From Hymenobacter sp. BT559 (lineage in GTDB: Bacteria > Bacteroidota > Bacteroidia > Cytophagales > Hymenobacteraceae), in assembly GCF_016427535.1 (NCBI RefSeq), contig NZ_JAELXV010000006.1, positions 310,001 through 374,000 of the forward strand: a stretch of 64,000 nucleotides of DNA, in the 5' to 3' direction. A model generated the notes under the pieces. It ran no database searches. It had not been told where the DNA came from and saw only the letters and a list, made by a program, of their open reading frames with translations. Shown one piece after another: positions 1 to 9,104 of this stretch. A program made the position numbers and the translations under genes. The stretch's first letter is position 1, and the number at the start of each line of letters is the position of its first letter.

Positions 1-38
1 CCACCTCTCTAAGGGTCCCAAACGAGTGGTTGGGGCTG

Positions 39-46
39 CAAAAGTA
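39..46 (-). promoter_or_regulatory. -7 box facing left, for a gene outside the window
   Basis: Read on the minus strand this is TACTTTTG, an exact match to the Bacteroidota -7 consensus TAnnTTTG. It points toward the left edge, so it would drive a gene that begins outside the window. I see no clear -33 TTG. The call rests on the motif only. Confidence 0.4.
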
Positions 47-73
47 GAGAGCGATAGGGAATGAACAATAAGA

Positions 74-125
74 AATGAGCGAGCAAGCCAAAAAAATGTG
101 TTCTTGAAGCTGCTCATCGCTCATT
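74..125. repeat. Short inverted repeat after the YihY gene
   Basis: The arms AATGAGCGA (74-82) and TCGCTCATT (117-125) are perfect 9-base complements. They lie directly downstream of the YihY stop codon on the minus strand. The loop is long and there is no clean T-run, so this is a weak terminator candidate or a decayed dispersed repeat. Confidence 0.35.
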
Positions 126-126
126 G

Positions 127-1008
127 TCAACTACTAATTTTTTCGAGACGGCCAGTAGCAGCATCGATGCTTACGTTGACCTCAAAGCCAATAATGAGGG
201 TCATACATACAAACTCAAGCCATACCATGAAGCCCACCAACGCCCCGATGGAGCCGTAGAACGTGTTGTAAGAGTTGAAGATGCGCACATAGAGCGTGAA
301 CAGAAACGACACCAGAAAGATGAGCAGCGTGGCTACCAGCGCCCCCACCGACACAAACGGCCACTTGTCGTGTACCGGCGGCACCACGTAGTAGATGACG
401 CAGGTCGTGGTCAGAAAAAGCCCGATAAGCGAGCCGTAACGCAGCACCAGAGTCATGAACTCGGACGAGCTTTCAGGCACGATTTCGTAGAACACCAGCG
501 CGTCGATGATGAAGGTGCCGAAGAAAATGCCCGCAATGGCCACCACCAGCAGCAGCGCTAGCACAAAGGTTAGCCCAGTAGCAATGAGGCGCTTGTGCAG
601 GTAACCCCGATGCTTGAACCAGGGGTATTTCTTCTCAAATGCGTCGAGCAGGGCCATGATGCCGTTGCTGCTCAGCACCAGGGCCGACACAAACCCGAAC
701 GACAGCAGGCCACCGTGCGGAATGCGCACAATGTCCTCGATGGTAGTGGCCGTGGCGGCGTACAGCTCATGAGGCATGATGTCGGCCAAGAACTGCAGAA
801 TGTCCACGTCGAGGCTCGGCACCGGAATGTATGGGATGAGCGTGAACAGGAAGATGATGGTCGGAAATAGGGCCAGCGTGAGGTTGAAGGCCATGTAGGC
901 GGCTCGCTTTTCCAGTGAGTCGAGCCGCAGCTCGTGCAGCACGCGCTCGCCTACGTCGTAGACCGAGATGCGGCCGCCGCGCAGGTGCTTGCGCTTGCCC
1001 CAAGCCAT
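127..1008 (-). CDS. YihY/BrkB family inner-membrane protein
   Basis: This is a multi-pass membrane protein of the YihY/BrkB family, whose members were once misnamed ribonuclease BN; their transport role is unsettled. Visible features are the family-like N-terminal segment ending in EKRAAYMAFNLTLALFPTI, about six hydrophobic helices, and a conserved late segment containing YGSIGALVGFMVWLE. The open frame extends to a TTG at 1137, overlapping the thioesterase gene by 11 bases; I prefer the ATG at 1008, which gives MAWGKRK. The longer form would add 43 arginine-rich residues. The short gap or overlap suggests cotranscription with the upstream thioesterase. Confidence 0.85.
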   Translation of the reverse strand: MAWGKRKHLRGGRISVYDVGERVLHELRLDSLEKRAAYMAFNLTLALFPTIIFLFTLIPYIPVPSLDVDILQFLADIMPHELYAATATTIEDIVRIPHGGLLSFGFVSALVLSSNGIMALLDAFEKKYPWFKHRGYLHKRLIATGLTFVLALLLVVAIAGIFFGTFIIDALVFYEIVPESSSEFMTLVLRYGSLIGLFLTTTCVIYYVVPPVHDKWPFVSVGALVATLLIFLVSFLFTLYVRIFNSYNTFYGSIGALVGFMVWLEFVCMTLIIGFEVNVSIDAATGRLEKISS

Positions 1009-1126
1009 AAGGCTGCGATAAGCGCGGTGGCGGCGCACATCGGGCACGAAGGCGCGGCGGCGAGTGGGAGGAGCGAGCAAAAGGGTAGAGCTGTGAGTGA
1101 AAAGTTGGTTCCGTAAAGTGGAAAGG

Positions 1127-1615
1127 CTACTTGCCAAAAGCGGCCGGCGCAGGTGCCTCGCCAGGAGTAGCGCGGCCGGGGCCTAGGGGGCCCAGCACCT
1201 CGGCTTCGGAAAAATAGGGCGTTAGCTTTTCGCGCACACTATCGGGGATAGGCACGGGGCGGCCGTTGGTGGTGCTCACAAATACCATGAGCGTGTAGCC
1301 TTCGGTGAGCAGGTCGTTGGCTTCGTTACGGATTTCATACTCAAACTTGACCCGTGAGCCTTCGGCCAGCTCCTTGAGCATGACCCGGATGGTGAGCAGG
1401 TCGTCGTAGCGGGCGGGGCGGCGAAAGCGCGTGTGCAGCTCACCCACCGGCATGCCCACTCCCTGGGCTTCTAGGTCTTTGTAGCGAATGCCGAGCTGGC
1501 GAAACGACTCGGTGCGGGCCACTTCAAAATAGGCAGCATAATTGCCGTGGTAGACGTAGCCCATTTGGTCGGTTTCGGCGTAGCGAACGCGAAGTTGGAT
1601 GTCAGCAGCGTACAT
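1127..1615 (-). CDS. Acyl-CoA thioesterase, hotdog fold (YbgC/FadM-like)
   Basis: This is a 162-residue single-domain hotdog thioesterase that probably hydrolyses acyl-CoA or acyl-ACP in the cytoplasm. The family hallmark is near the N-terminus: RVRYAETDQMGYVYHGNYAA, where the Asp in ETDQMG and the following His-Gly-Asn-Tyr match the 4-hydroxybenzoyl-CoA thioesterase/YbgC active-site helix. Length is normal, apart from a Pro/Ala-rich tail of about 20 residues. It lies immediately upstream of the YihY-family gene and overlaps its longest frame. The exact substrate cannot be read from the sequence. Confidence 0.9.
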   Translation of the reverse strand: MYAADIQLRVRYAETDQMGYVYHGNYAAYFEVARTESFRQLGIRYKDLEAQGVGMPVGELHTRFRRPARYDDLLTIRVMLKELAEGSRVKFEYEIRNEANDLLTEGYTLMVFVSTTNGRPVPIPDSVREKLTPYFSEAEVLGPLGPGRATPGEAPAPAAFGK

Positions 1616-1723
1616 AAGCGAGGAGGAAAGGCCAGCGAAAGCCAGAACAATTGACTAGGCAAGAATAACACGGCGGGCGCCAAATAGTGCGGCTCGGCGC
1701 TTTCACTGCTCGCCTAGGGCAGT

Positions 1724-1755
1724 AAAAAACCCCTTTGCTTGGTCAGGCAAAGGGG
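1724..1755 (-). terminator. Rho-independent terminator of the subtilase gene
   Basis: A 9-base stem CCCCTTTGC/GCAAAGGGG (1730-1738 with 1747-1755) is followed on the minus strand by six T residues. It lies about 30 bases beyond the subtilase stop codon and points the right way. Confidence 0.85.
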
Positions 1756-1783
1756 CTACGTAGCAGGCAGTTGGATACCGCGC

Positions 1784-4573
1784 TCACTCGCGCACCAGCC
1801 GGCGCACCAAGCTACCACTGGCACTCGCAATGCGTAGGGTATATACCCCCACGGCCAGCGCCCCGAGTCGCAGCTCGCCGCCCGTGGCACCTAGGGGCTG
1901 GCGTGCCACCTCCTGCCCCAGGGCATTAAGCACGCTGGCAGTCGCGGCCCCAAAGCCGGCCGGCAGCACTACCTGCACCGAGCCGGTGCTGGGGTTGGGA
2001 TAAACCTGCCAGGCTGCGTCGGCGGCCGGGGCGGTGGCCAGTGGCCGAAGTGGCACGTAGGCGGCCGTGGCCGCGTCGGCGGCAGCCTGCAGCTCGGCCA
2101 GCGTGGGGGCGGCCAGCACGGCAAAGGCCACCGTGGCCGAGTCGCTGGGGGCTAGGCGGGGCACCTGCGTGCTTAGCACCTGCGATACATCGGTGCCCAC
2201 CGAGTCGGCGCCGGCCGTGCGGTGGTCGCGGCCAAAGCCCCCGCTGAGAGCCAGGTATTTTTCGGCGGGGCTGAAGCCATTGCCCAAGTAAACTGGGGTG
2301 CCCTCGGCGGCGGTATTATCAATGGCATACACGCCCTTGGGGCCGCGGCCCAGCACCTGCACCCCGGCGTAGAGGCGGGTAGCCAGGGGGTCGTAGGTGT
2401 ACCCTAGGTGCCGCACCGAGTCGTAGCGGGCCAGGTTGCGGCCGCTATCGCCCGGCAAATCCCAATCGGTAAAAAAGCCAGCGTAAAGCGGCTTGAGGGT
2501 ATCAGCTGTCATATTTCTGATTGAATACTCCAGCACAATAAAATTGCGGCGGGCGGCGGGTGCCCCCCAGGCCAGGCCACGCTGACGCACTTGCACCCCC
2601 ACCGAGCGCGGCGCCTCGGGCGAGGGCAGTGAGTCGCGGAAGGTGCTGTAGGCTTCTTGGTCAGCGCGAGGGCCAGCCAGCACCCGGCGGATGGGCACTT
2701 CGGTGTAAAACGACTCGCGCTGGGTGCCGGGAGCGGCGCGCAGGCGGTCGGATACCCGCGTTGGTGAGGTAGCCAGCAGCAGGCCACCTTCACTCAGCAG
2801 TGGACCCACAGTGCGGTAGCTCACTCCCAGGCCGCCTTGGTCGAAGCCGCCATCGTAGGCTAGGCTGCCGCGGCTGCTGAGGCTGGCCACGAGGTCGCCG
2901 GCATCGAGCTGCACAAAGTCGGGGTTGAGGCGCACGTCCAGGTACTGGTCGGTTTGGTAGCCGCCGGCGGCTGTGAGGCGGTAGCGCAGCGTGGCGGTAG
3001 TGTTCAGCGGCACGTCGTTGGCCACGGTTAGCTGAAAGGGCTGGTCGGCATTAGTGCGCTGGGCCAGAGCCGTGAGATTACCCACTGCAAAGCGCTCTTG
3101 CTGCACCGTGAGGTAAGGCGAAAGCGAGGTTACCGCAACTGTAAGTCCCGTTACCGGCTGCAACAGATTGCGCACCAAGATGGTTAATTGCACCTTCTCG
3201 CCAGGAGCGTAGCCCGCCGATTGGGCAGGCGCCAGGGTACTGGTTACCACGCGCGCCTCCCGGTAGCCTAGGGCTGCCACGGCCCGCGTCACGTTGAGGC
3301 GGCCCGTGCCGAGCTTACCGCGGTAAGAGGCATTGGCCGGCAGGCTATATATCGCCGTGTCGGCCGACTGCCGCAGTTGCGCCGCCACCTGCTCGGCCCG
3401 CAGCTGCGGGAAGCGCGAGCGCACCAGCGCCGCCGCCCCCGCCACCTGCGGCGAGGCTAGTGAGGTACCCGTTTCGTAGCCGTAATCAGTATCGGCATAG
3501 TAGCCCTTCGATGTCCAGATATCATTGGCGGGGGCGCTTAGGTCAATGCGATAGCCATAGGTAGCAAAACCCGACCTACCGTCACTCCAATCGGTGCCTG
3601 ACACGGCCAGCACATGCTCATAGGAAGCCGGGTAAAAACGAAAGTCACCACTGGTGTTGCCCGAGGCTGCCACTAGTACTGCATCCTTATTGACAGCGGC
3701 GTAGGTGCACACATCTTGCTCAAAGCGTGAGTAGCCACCTAGGCTGCCCCACGACATGTTAATAACCTTGCAGCCGTGGTCGGCGGCGTACACAATAGCC
3801 TCATAGCCTGCAAACGAGCCAGTTTTGGTACCCGGAAATACCTGTACCGGCAAGAACTTACAGTTGAAGGCCACACCCGCCATTCCAATGCTATTGTCGG
3901 CTTGCCCCGCCAGTACACCACCTACTGTTGAGCCGTGGTTTGCACCGTCGTCGTTCGAGCTAGGGTCATTATTGCCATTGGCCATATCCCAGCCCCGAAA
4001 ATTGTCTACGTAGCCATCAAGGTCATCATCTATGCCGTTGATGGGGTCGGCATAATTAAGCTTGATTTTGTTCTTCAGGTCGGTATGGGTCGGGCGGAGA
4101 CCCGTGTCGGTGAGACCAATAACCACAGCAGTGTCGCCTTTAGTGAAATCCCAGGCGCGGTAGGCGCTGATGAGCTTCAAGTAAAATTGCCGGCCCGTTA
4201 CCGAGTCGGCGTACAGGTCGTTGGGCTGGTAAAGCGGCTCGCGGATATACAACGGCTCAACGTACTCCACGGCGCCAGTGCCTAGCAGCACGGCCCGCGC
4301 TTTGGCGAGCGTAGCCTCGGCCGGCACCTCTACTTGGTAGATGCCACGCAGGTCTACACTACCAGGCAGTTCATGATTAGGAGCAGTAGCCCGGGGAAAC
4401 TTCTGGCTCAGGCCAGTGGCTCCTAGGGTGCGTAGCGCGGCAGCCACGGCTGCAGGGGTAGTAGCATGCTTTAGCTTCAGCACTAGCCGCCCCGGTATGG
4501 TAGGTGGGCCGGCCAACACCGCCAACCGAGTTATCGCCAATAGGATGATAGTAAGAATATATTTCATAAGCAA
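1784..4573 (-). CDS. Secreted subtilisin-like serine protease (S8) with T9SS sorting domain
   Basis: This 929-residue protein is a subtilase exported by Sec and then by the type IX system. A hydrophobic signal peptide covers about residues 1-21, followed by a propeptide-like region to about 115. The catalytic triad is visible: Asp156 (GLTDTGLR), His213 (NHGSTVGG) and Ser371 (GTSLASP), with the oxyanion-hole Asn306 in ASGNTS. Beta-rich repeats follow the catalytic domain. The last 80 residues form a type A C-terminal sorting domain with the signature YPNPSTG and a closing GVYTLRI segment. It is a single-gene unit with its own terminator. A TATCTTTA box about 20 bases upstream is one base off the -7 consensus. 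The alternative start is Met3. Confidence 0.95.
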   Translation of the reverse strand: MLMKYILTIILLAITRLAVLAGPPTIPGRLVLKLKHATTPAAVAAALRTLGATGLSQKFPRATAPNHELPGSVDLRGIYQVEVPAEATLAKARAVLLGTGAVEYVEPLYIREPLYQPNDLYADSVTGRQFYLKLISAYRAWDFTKGDTAVVIGLTDTGLRPTHTDLKNKIKLNYADPINGIDDDLDGYVDNFRGWDMANGNNDPSSNDDGANHGSTVGGVLAGQADNSIGMAGVAFNCKFLPVQVFPGTKTGSFAGYEAIVYAADHGCKVINMSWGSLGGYSRFEQDVCTYAAVNKDAVLVAASGNTSGDFRFYPASYEHVLAVSGTDWSDGRSGFATYGYRIDLSAPANDIWTSKGYYADTDYGYETGTSLASPQVAGAAALVRSRFPQLRAEQVAAQLRQSADTAIYSLPANASYRGKLGTGRLNVTRAVAALGYREARVVTSTLAPAQSAGYAPGEKVQLTILVRNLLQPVTGLTVAVTSLSPYLTVQQERFAVGNLTALAQRTNADQPFQLTVANDVPLNTTATLRYRLTAAGGYQTDQYLDVRLNPDFVQLDAGDLVASLSSRGSLAYDGGFDQGGLGVSYRTVGPLLSEGGLLLATSPTRVSDRLRAAPGTQRESFYTEVPIRRVLAGPRADQEAYSTFRDSLPSPEAPRSVGVQVRQRGLAWGAPAARRNFIVLEYSIRNMTADTLKPLYAGFFTDWDLPGDSGRNLARYDSVRHLGYTYDPLATRLYAGVQVLGRGPKGVYAIDNTAAEGTPVYLGNGFSPAEKYLALSGGFGRDHRTAGADSVGTDVSQVLSTQVPRLAPSDSATVAFAVLAAPTLAELQAAADAATAAYVPLRPLATAPAADAAWQVYPNPSTGSVQVVLPAGFGAATASVLNALGQEVARQPLGATGGELRLGALAVGVYTLRIASASGSLVRRLVRE

Positions 4574-4651
4574 TTAATACTTAACCAGCAGAACTGTAAA
4601 GATAGCAGTATGAAGCCGGCAGCGCCAGTCCATTTGCCGGGCGCCTCTCCC

Positions 4652-5209
4652 CTACTCGGCCGGCCACTGCCTGGGTAGCCCAGCCTCGCGGGCCAGTGGC
4701 GCAGCGCCCGAGGCGTAGAGGCCACCTAGGACCGCATTTGCCGCGTCGGCCAGCTCCAGGTGGTAGTCGGCGTGCAGCTTGTTGGCTTGCTTGAGGGCTT
4801 CCTGGGTGCGGCGTACTAGGTGCTGCAGCAGCGGCTGCGTGGGGCCATGCAGGCGCGCCACCACCGTGGGCTGGTGCTGAAACACATTGGCCAGCAGCCG
4901 CAGGCTTAGCTCGACTTCGCCAAAGGCATCGTCGGTGATGCGGGCATGGTAGGCCAGCCGCGCTTGCAGCTGGCGCAGGATAACCAGCAGGTCATTGGGG
5001 GTTTGGTGGTAGCCGCGCACGGGGTCATCTACCTGCTGGCGCAGGGTAGTACGGCGGTTTTCTACACCGTCGGGGCCCTCGAGCAGGCGGTGGGCCAGCT
5101 GCTCGGTCAGTACGGCGTCTTGGGCCACGAGGCGGGCCAGCAATTGGTCTTTTTCTTTCTGAGGCAGGTCGAAGAGGGCGCGGCGCAGGTCGGGAGGCAG
5201 GGTGGGCAT
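4652..5209 (-). CDS. Conserved hypothetical protein, 185 residues (paralogue 1)
   Basis: I do not recognise a named family. This 185-residue, mostly alpha-helical, charged cytoplasmic protein has no signal peptide. Its first 40 residues (MP..P.D...AL..L..KEK..L..R.V..DA.L) match the protein at 11715-12272, which has exactly the same length, so the two are paralogues. Leu/Gln/Arg-rich helices in the middle and C-terminal parts suggest a helical bundle. It lies downstream of the UvrA-like gene, separated from it by a long inverted repeat. Function unknown. Confidence 0.75.
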   Translation of the reverse strand: MPTLPPDLRRALFDLPQKEKDQLLARLVAQDAVLTEQLAHRLLEGPDGVENRRTTLRQQVDDPVRGYHQTPNDLLVILRQLQARLAYHARITDDAFGEVELSLRLLANVFQHQPTVVARLHGPTQPLLQHLVRRTQEALKQANKLHADYHLELADAANAVLGGLYASGAAPLAREAGLPRQWPAE

Positions 5210-5232
5210 AGATGTGTAAGGATAATAGTATT

Positions 5233-5330
5233 GTCCTGCTCAGCTGGCGCCCGCTTGCGAAGCATCTCTGTCGCACCATCCAACGAGGCGGCAGAGATGC
5301 TTCGACAAGCGAACGCCAGCTGAGCAGGAC
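5233..5330. repeat. Long inverted repeat (palindrome family B)
   Basis: The arms at 5233-5270 and 5292-5330 pair over about 38 bases with two mismatches and one indel around a loop of about 21 bases. Each arm starts GTCCTGCTCAGC and ends next to CGAAGCATCTCTG. The element at 32507-32581 has the same layout. It lies between the 185-residue gene and the UvrA-like gene, both on the minus strand. It has no coding potential and looks MITE- or REP-like. Confidence 0.85.
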
Positions 5331-5351
5331 AGCCGATTTTTAACAATAATC

Positions 5352-7883
5352 CTACTCTTTACCTTCCAAAAATCGCTTCAAATACGGGGCGGTTTTGCTC
5401 GCCTTCACTTGCGCTACTTCTACTGGCGAGGCGGCGGCCACGACTTGGCCGCCCTCGTCGCCCGCGCCGGGCCCGATGTCAATAACCCAATCGCTGGTGG
5501 CCACCACGTGCATGTCGTGCTCTACTACTATCACCGTGTTACCGGCCTCTACCAAGCTGTGGAACTGCCGCAGCAGCTTTTCCACGTCGGAGGGGTGCAG
5601 GCCGGTGGTGGGCTCGTCGAGCACGTAGAGCGAGTGGCCCCTAGGGGGGCGCTGGAGCTCGGCGGCAAGCTTAATGCGCTGGGCCTCGCCGCCGCTGAGC
5701 TCAGTGGCAGGCTGCCCTAGGCGCAGGTACCCTAGGCCTACTTCGCGCAGCACCGTGAGGGCGCGCTGCACGGTAGGTTCTTCGGAAAAGAACTCCCACG
5801 CCGCATCGACGGTCAGGCCCAGCACGTCGGCGATGTTTTTGCCGTTATAAGTAATCTCTAGGGTCTTGGCGTTGTAGCGGGTGCCGTGGCACACGGGGCA
5901 GGGCGTGTACACACTGGGTAAGAATAAGAGCTCGACCATCACAAAGCCTTCGCCCTGGCAGTTTTCGCAGCGGCCCTTGGCCACGTTGAAGGAGAAGCGG
6001 CCCGCGTCGTAGCGGCGCTTACGCGCTTCGGGAGTGGCCGCGAACAGCTTGCGCACGTGGTCAAACAGGCCCGTGTAGGTAGCCATATTCGAGCGCGGCG
6101 TGCGGCCAATGGGCTGCTGGTCGACGCGCACCAAGCGGGTTATCTTATCAATGCCCTCGGTGATGCGGCCTTCGGTGGCAGCTTCGTCGGCGCGCTCCAA
6201 GGCGTCGCCTTCGGGCTCTTCGGGCGCTATTTCCTGCCCTAGGTGCTTTGCTACTAGCTCTACCAGCACTTGGCTCACCAAGGTCGACTTGCCCGAGCCC
6301 GACACGCCCGTAACGCTCGTGAAGACACCTAAGGGGAAGTCAGCGTCAAGCTGATTTAGATTGTGCCGCGTGATGCCGCGCAGCCGCAGCCAGCCGCTGG
6401 GCTCGCGGGGCAGGCGCGGTGCCACAGGCACTTGGTCAAACAGATACCGGCGCGTCTGCGAGTCGGCCACCTCAGCAAGGCCGGCCAGCGGGCCGCTGTA
6501 AAGCACCCGGCCACCCTGCTCGCCGGCGCCTGGCCCCACGTCTACCACCCAGTCGGCTTGCTTGATTACTTCCAATTCATGCTCGACTACGAACAAGGAG
6601 TTGCCAGCCCGTTGCAAGCCACCTAGGGCCTTTAGAAGTGCTGCCGTATCGACGGGATGCAGGCCAGCCGAAGGCTCGTCGAGCACATACACTACGCCAA
6701 ATAAATTGGAGCGCACCTGCGTAGCCAGCCGCAACCGCTGTAGCTCGCCGGGCGAGAGTGTGGGCGTGCTGCGCTCCAGGGTGAGGTAGCCGAGCCCTAG
6801 GTCGAGCAGCACACCCAGGCGACCGCACAGGTCGTCGGCAATGCGCTGCGTTACAATTACTTTTTCGGGAAATTGCGCATCGTATTCGGCGCCGCGGTCT
6901 ACCTTACTGTCGGCGTAGGGCCGCAGCAATGCTGCCAGCGCCTTGAGCGGCAGCCGCGACAAATCGGCAATGTCGAGCCCCGCAAACGTGACGCTCAGCG
7001 ACTCGGGCCGCAGCCGCTTGCCGTGGCAAAGCGGGCACTCGGTGCTGAGCATGAATTGCAGCGCCCGCTTCTTCATTTGGGCGCTTTGGGTGTTGGCGAA
7101 GGAGTGAAACACGTGCCGCCGGGCGCTAGTGAAAGTGCCCATGTAGTTGGGCTCTTCCTTGCGCTTGAGGGCTCGTTGGGTTTCGGCGGGCGAGTAGCCG
7201 GGGTACACGGGCACTACCGGCTGCTCGTCGGTAAAAAGTATCCAGTCGCGCTCCTTTTGGGGCAGTTCGCGCCAAGGCTTGTCCACGTCGTAGCCCATCG
7301 TCACGAGGATATCGCGCTGGTTTTGGCCGCCCCAAGCAGTGGGCCACGCCGCAATGGCCCGCTCCCGAATAGTGAGTGAGTCGTCGGGCACCATCGAGCG
7401 CTCGGTTACCTCGTACACGCGCCCTAGGCCGTGGCAGGTGGGGCAAGCGCCCTCGGGCGTGTTAGGCGAAAAGCCTTCGGCATAGATAATTCCTTGCCCC
7501 TTCGGATAGTCACTGGCTCTTGAATACAGCATCCGCAAGAGGTTGGAAAGCGTGGTGACGCTGCCCACCGACGAGCGCGTGGTGCCGCCGCCGCGCTGCT
7601 GCTGCAAGGCCACGGCCGGCGGCAAGCCATCGACTACATCTACCTCGGGCACTTCTAGCTGGTGAAATAGCCGCCGCGCATACGGCGACACTGACTCTAG
7701 GTAGCGCCGCTGGGCCTCGGCGTAGAGCGTGCCAAACGCCAACGACGACTTGCCCGAGCCCGACACGCCCGTAAACACCACCAGCGCATCGCGTGGAATG
7801 TCTACATCTACGTTTTGCAAATTGTGCTCGCGGGCGCCGCGCACTTGCACAAAGCCGGGGCGGTTAGTTGATGATTCTGCCAT
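5352..7883 (-). CDS. UvrA-like ABC ATPase lacking the UvrB-binding domain (class II UvrA)
   Basis: This 843-residue protein has two ABC-ATPase halves of the excinuclease UvrA type. Walker A motifs are GVSGSGKS at residues 39-46 and again at the start of the second half. Signature motifs are LSPGE (an unusual Pro) and LSGGE. Zinc-module cysteines are CPTC near 147, CPLC, and CENC...CPVC in the second half. Canonical UvrA has about 940 residues. The missing part is the roughly 120-residue UvrB-binding domain: the frame passes from the LLRMLYSRA segment almost directly to GACPTCHG. Class II UvrA proteins (UvrA2, DrrC-like) have this architecture and are linked to tolerance of DNA-binding drugs. 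I infer an auxiliary role rather than core excision repair. Confidence 0.9.
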   Translation of the reverse strand: MAESSTNRPGFVQVRGAREHNLQNVDVDIPRDALVVFTGVSGSGKSSLAFGTLYAEAQRRYLESVSPYARRLFHQLEVPEVDVVDGLPPAVALQQQRGGGTTRSSVGSVTTLSNLLRMLYSRASDYPKGQGIIYAEGFSPNTPEGACPTCHGLGRVYEVTERSMVPDDSLTIRERAIAAWPTAWGGQNQRDILVTMGYDVDKPWRELPQKERDWILFTDEQPVVPVYPGYSPAETQRALKRKEEPNYMGTFTSARRHVFHSFANTQSAQMKKRALQFMLSTECPLCHGKRLRPESLSVTFAGLDIADLSRLPLKALAALLRPYADSKVDRGAEYDAQFPEKVIVTQRIADDLCGRLGVLLDLGLGYLTLERSTPTLSPGELQRLRLATQVRSNLFGVVYVLDEPSAGLHPVDTAALLKALGGLQRAGNSLFVVEHELEVIKQADWVVDVGPGAGEQGGRVLYSGPLAGLAEVADSQTRRYLFDQVPVAPRLPREPSGWLRLRGITRHNLNQLDADFPLGVFTSVTGVSGSGKSTLVSQVLVELVAKHLGQEIAPEEPEGDALERADEAATEGRITEGIDKITRLVRVDQQPIGRTPRSNMATYTGLFDHVRKLFAATPEARKRRYDAGRFSFNVAKGRCENCQGEGFVMVELLFLPSVYTPCPVCHGTRYNAKTLEITYNGKNIADVLGLTVDAAWEFFSEEPTVQRALTVLREVGLGYLRLGQPATELSGGEAQRIKLAAELQRPPRGHSLYVLDEPTTGLHPSDVEKLLRQFHSLVEAGNTVIVVEHDMHVVATSDWVIDIGPGAGDEGGQVVAAASPVEVAQVKASKTAPYLKRFLEGKE

Positions 7884-7930
7884 TCTGAATAAGCGTAAGG
7901 CTTGTCAGAACGGGGCGAGCGGGCGGCGGG

Positions 7931-8611
7931 TTAGCGGAGCCTAGGGCGCGGGCGGGCTACTTGATAGCAGCTCAGACTTACTATCGCTGCAAAGAGCAGA
8001 GCCGATGGGCGCCAATCTCTCTGCCATAAGTCCGTGAGTTTTTGCCAAAAAGCAGGCTCTATTGGCGGTGCCGTATAGCTTTCTACGTAACTAGAGTAGC
8101 CACAAGTAAATACCGGCACATAGGCTGAAGCTGGCAGAGGCTTATTCGTTATTGCATAAAGAGTAATAGGATTATGACGAATATCAAGCCAATACCTCTT
8201 TTGGTTTAAGTAATTCATCATATCCAGCACTTTTATCAAATTACTATAGGTCGCATGTCGTCCAAAACGAATACGCATACCTCCTGCCTGGCTAGTGTCG
8301 GCCTGTATAGCCTTAACGGCTGTTTCTGTAAATGCAGCATTTACAAAATTGTTGATTGGAGCGCCCGTAAATTCTGCATCATGCCAAGGCCGAAAATTGT
8401 TCAACTCGGCTTTTGAACCATAGACCGGAACGCCCCAAAACTTGCCTTCACTTGGTTTCCAAGGTGGCATTTGTAATTGCATCACATTCGGCAACCGCAT
8501 CTGCCGCCAATGCGTCAGCAGCGCCTGGCACCCCAGCAGCAACAGAAACCCCAGCGCCACCCAGCCGGGCGGCAGCAATAAGCGGCGAGAGTGGCGGCGC
8601 GGCAGGTACAT
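7931..8611 (-). CDS. Hypothetical membrane-anchored protein
   Basis: This protein of about 226 residues has an N-terminal transmembrane helix (GWVALGFLLLLGCQALL), a soluble middle region and a second hydrophobic helix near the C-terminus (LLFAAIVSLSC). A segment with GMRIRFGRHATYSNLIKVLD weakly recalls the periplasmic domain of ExbD/TolR proteins, but I would not assign that family. The frame can open at 8662, but that ATG lies at the edge of a terminator hairpin, so the ATG at 8611 is preferred. It lies 47 bases upstream of the UvrA-like gene and could be cotranscribed with it. Confidence 0.7.
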   Translation of the reverse strand: MYLPRRHSRRLLLPPGWVALGFLLLLGCQALLTHWRQMRLPNVMQLQMPPWKPSEGKFWGVPVYGSKAELNNFRPWHDAEFTGAPINNFVNAAFTETAVKAIQADTSQAGGMRIRFGRHATYSNLIKVLDMMNYLNQKRYWLDIRHNPITLYAITNKPLPASAYVPVFTCGYSSYVESYTAPPIEPAFWQKLTDLWQRDWRPSALLFAAIVSLSCYQVARPRPRLR

Positions 8612-8662
8612 AGCGGTTTGGTAGAAGCTAGTGCTTTGATGCCGCTTGATACTAAAATGCAT

Positions 8663-8704
8663 AAAAAAAGCACCTGTGGCCAGATAGGCCGCAGGTGCTT
8701 TTTT
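8663..8704 (-). terminator. Rho-independent terminator
   Basis: A 12-base GC-rich stem (8670-8681 with 8687-8698, one wobble) has a 5-base loop and is flanked by a run of A on one side and T on the other. It could work in both directions. It ends the minus-strand gene at 8727-9092. Confidence 0.85.
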
Positions 8705-8726
8705 AGTAAGCTCTTTCTTCTTTAGG

Positions 8727-9092
8727 TTATTCTTCTGGGTCGCTTTCGGCGGTCAGGTTTTTGCCTTGGTGCTGCATTTCGGGCAGCGTGAAGTTGGCGT
8801 CGCGCGGATGGATGAGCTGGTCGGGCAGGTTGAGGTCACTGTCGGGGGCCGAGCCTACAGGAGGCTGCTCATCCGAGCGCAGCGAGTCATCCATCATATC
8901 GGCCATGCGCTGGCCGCTGGCGTTGTTGTCATCGGTGACTTGGCCGTAGGTCTCGCGGTCGAGGAAGCTATCCGATTCCTTCTCGGTTTCGGTTTGCGGC
9001 GTCACGTTTTGGGTTTCCTTGCTAGCCGCACCAGAGGCAGTAGCGGCGGCGCGGTCGTTGTTATCGGGTGCGTTGGGCTGGGGGGCGTTCAT
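8727..9092 (-). CDS. Small hydrophilic, probably disordered protein
   Basis: This 121-residue protein is rich in Asp, Glu, Asn, Gln, Ser and Pro and has no hydrophobic core, signal peptide or cysteine. It is acidic and probably intrinsically disordered. The sequence belongs to no family I can name. The next gene upstream (9105-9578) has the same composition and ends 12 bases before it, so the two probably form an operon. Hydrophilic, low-complexity proteins of this kind are often stress or desiccation related, but nothing here proves that. Confidence 0.7.
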   Translation of the reverse strand: MNAPQPNAPDNNDRAAATASGAASKETQNVTPQTETEKESDSFLDRETYGQVTDDNNASGQRMADMMDDSLRSDEQPPVGSAPDSDLNLPDQLIHPRDANFTLPEMQHQGKNLTAESDPEE

Positions 9093-9104
9093 AATTAGCG
9101 GGGC

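Noticed and set aside
127..1137. Longer YihY start at TTG 1137
   Set aside because: It would add 43 Arg-rich residues; the ATG at 1008 fits the family better, although the TTG cannot be excluded.
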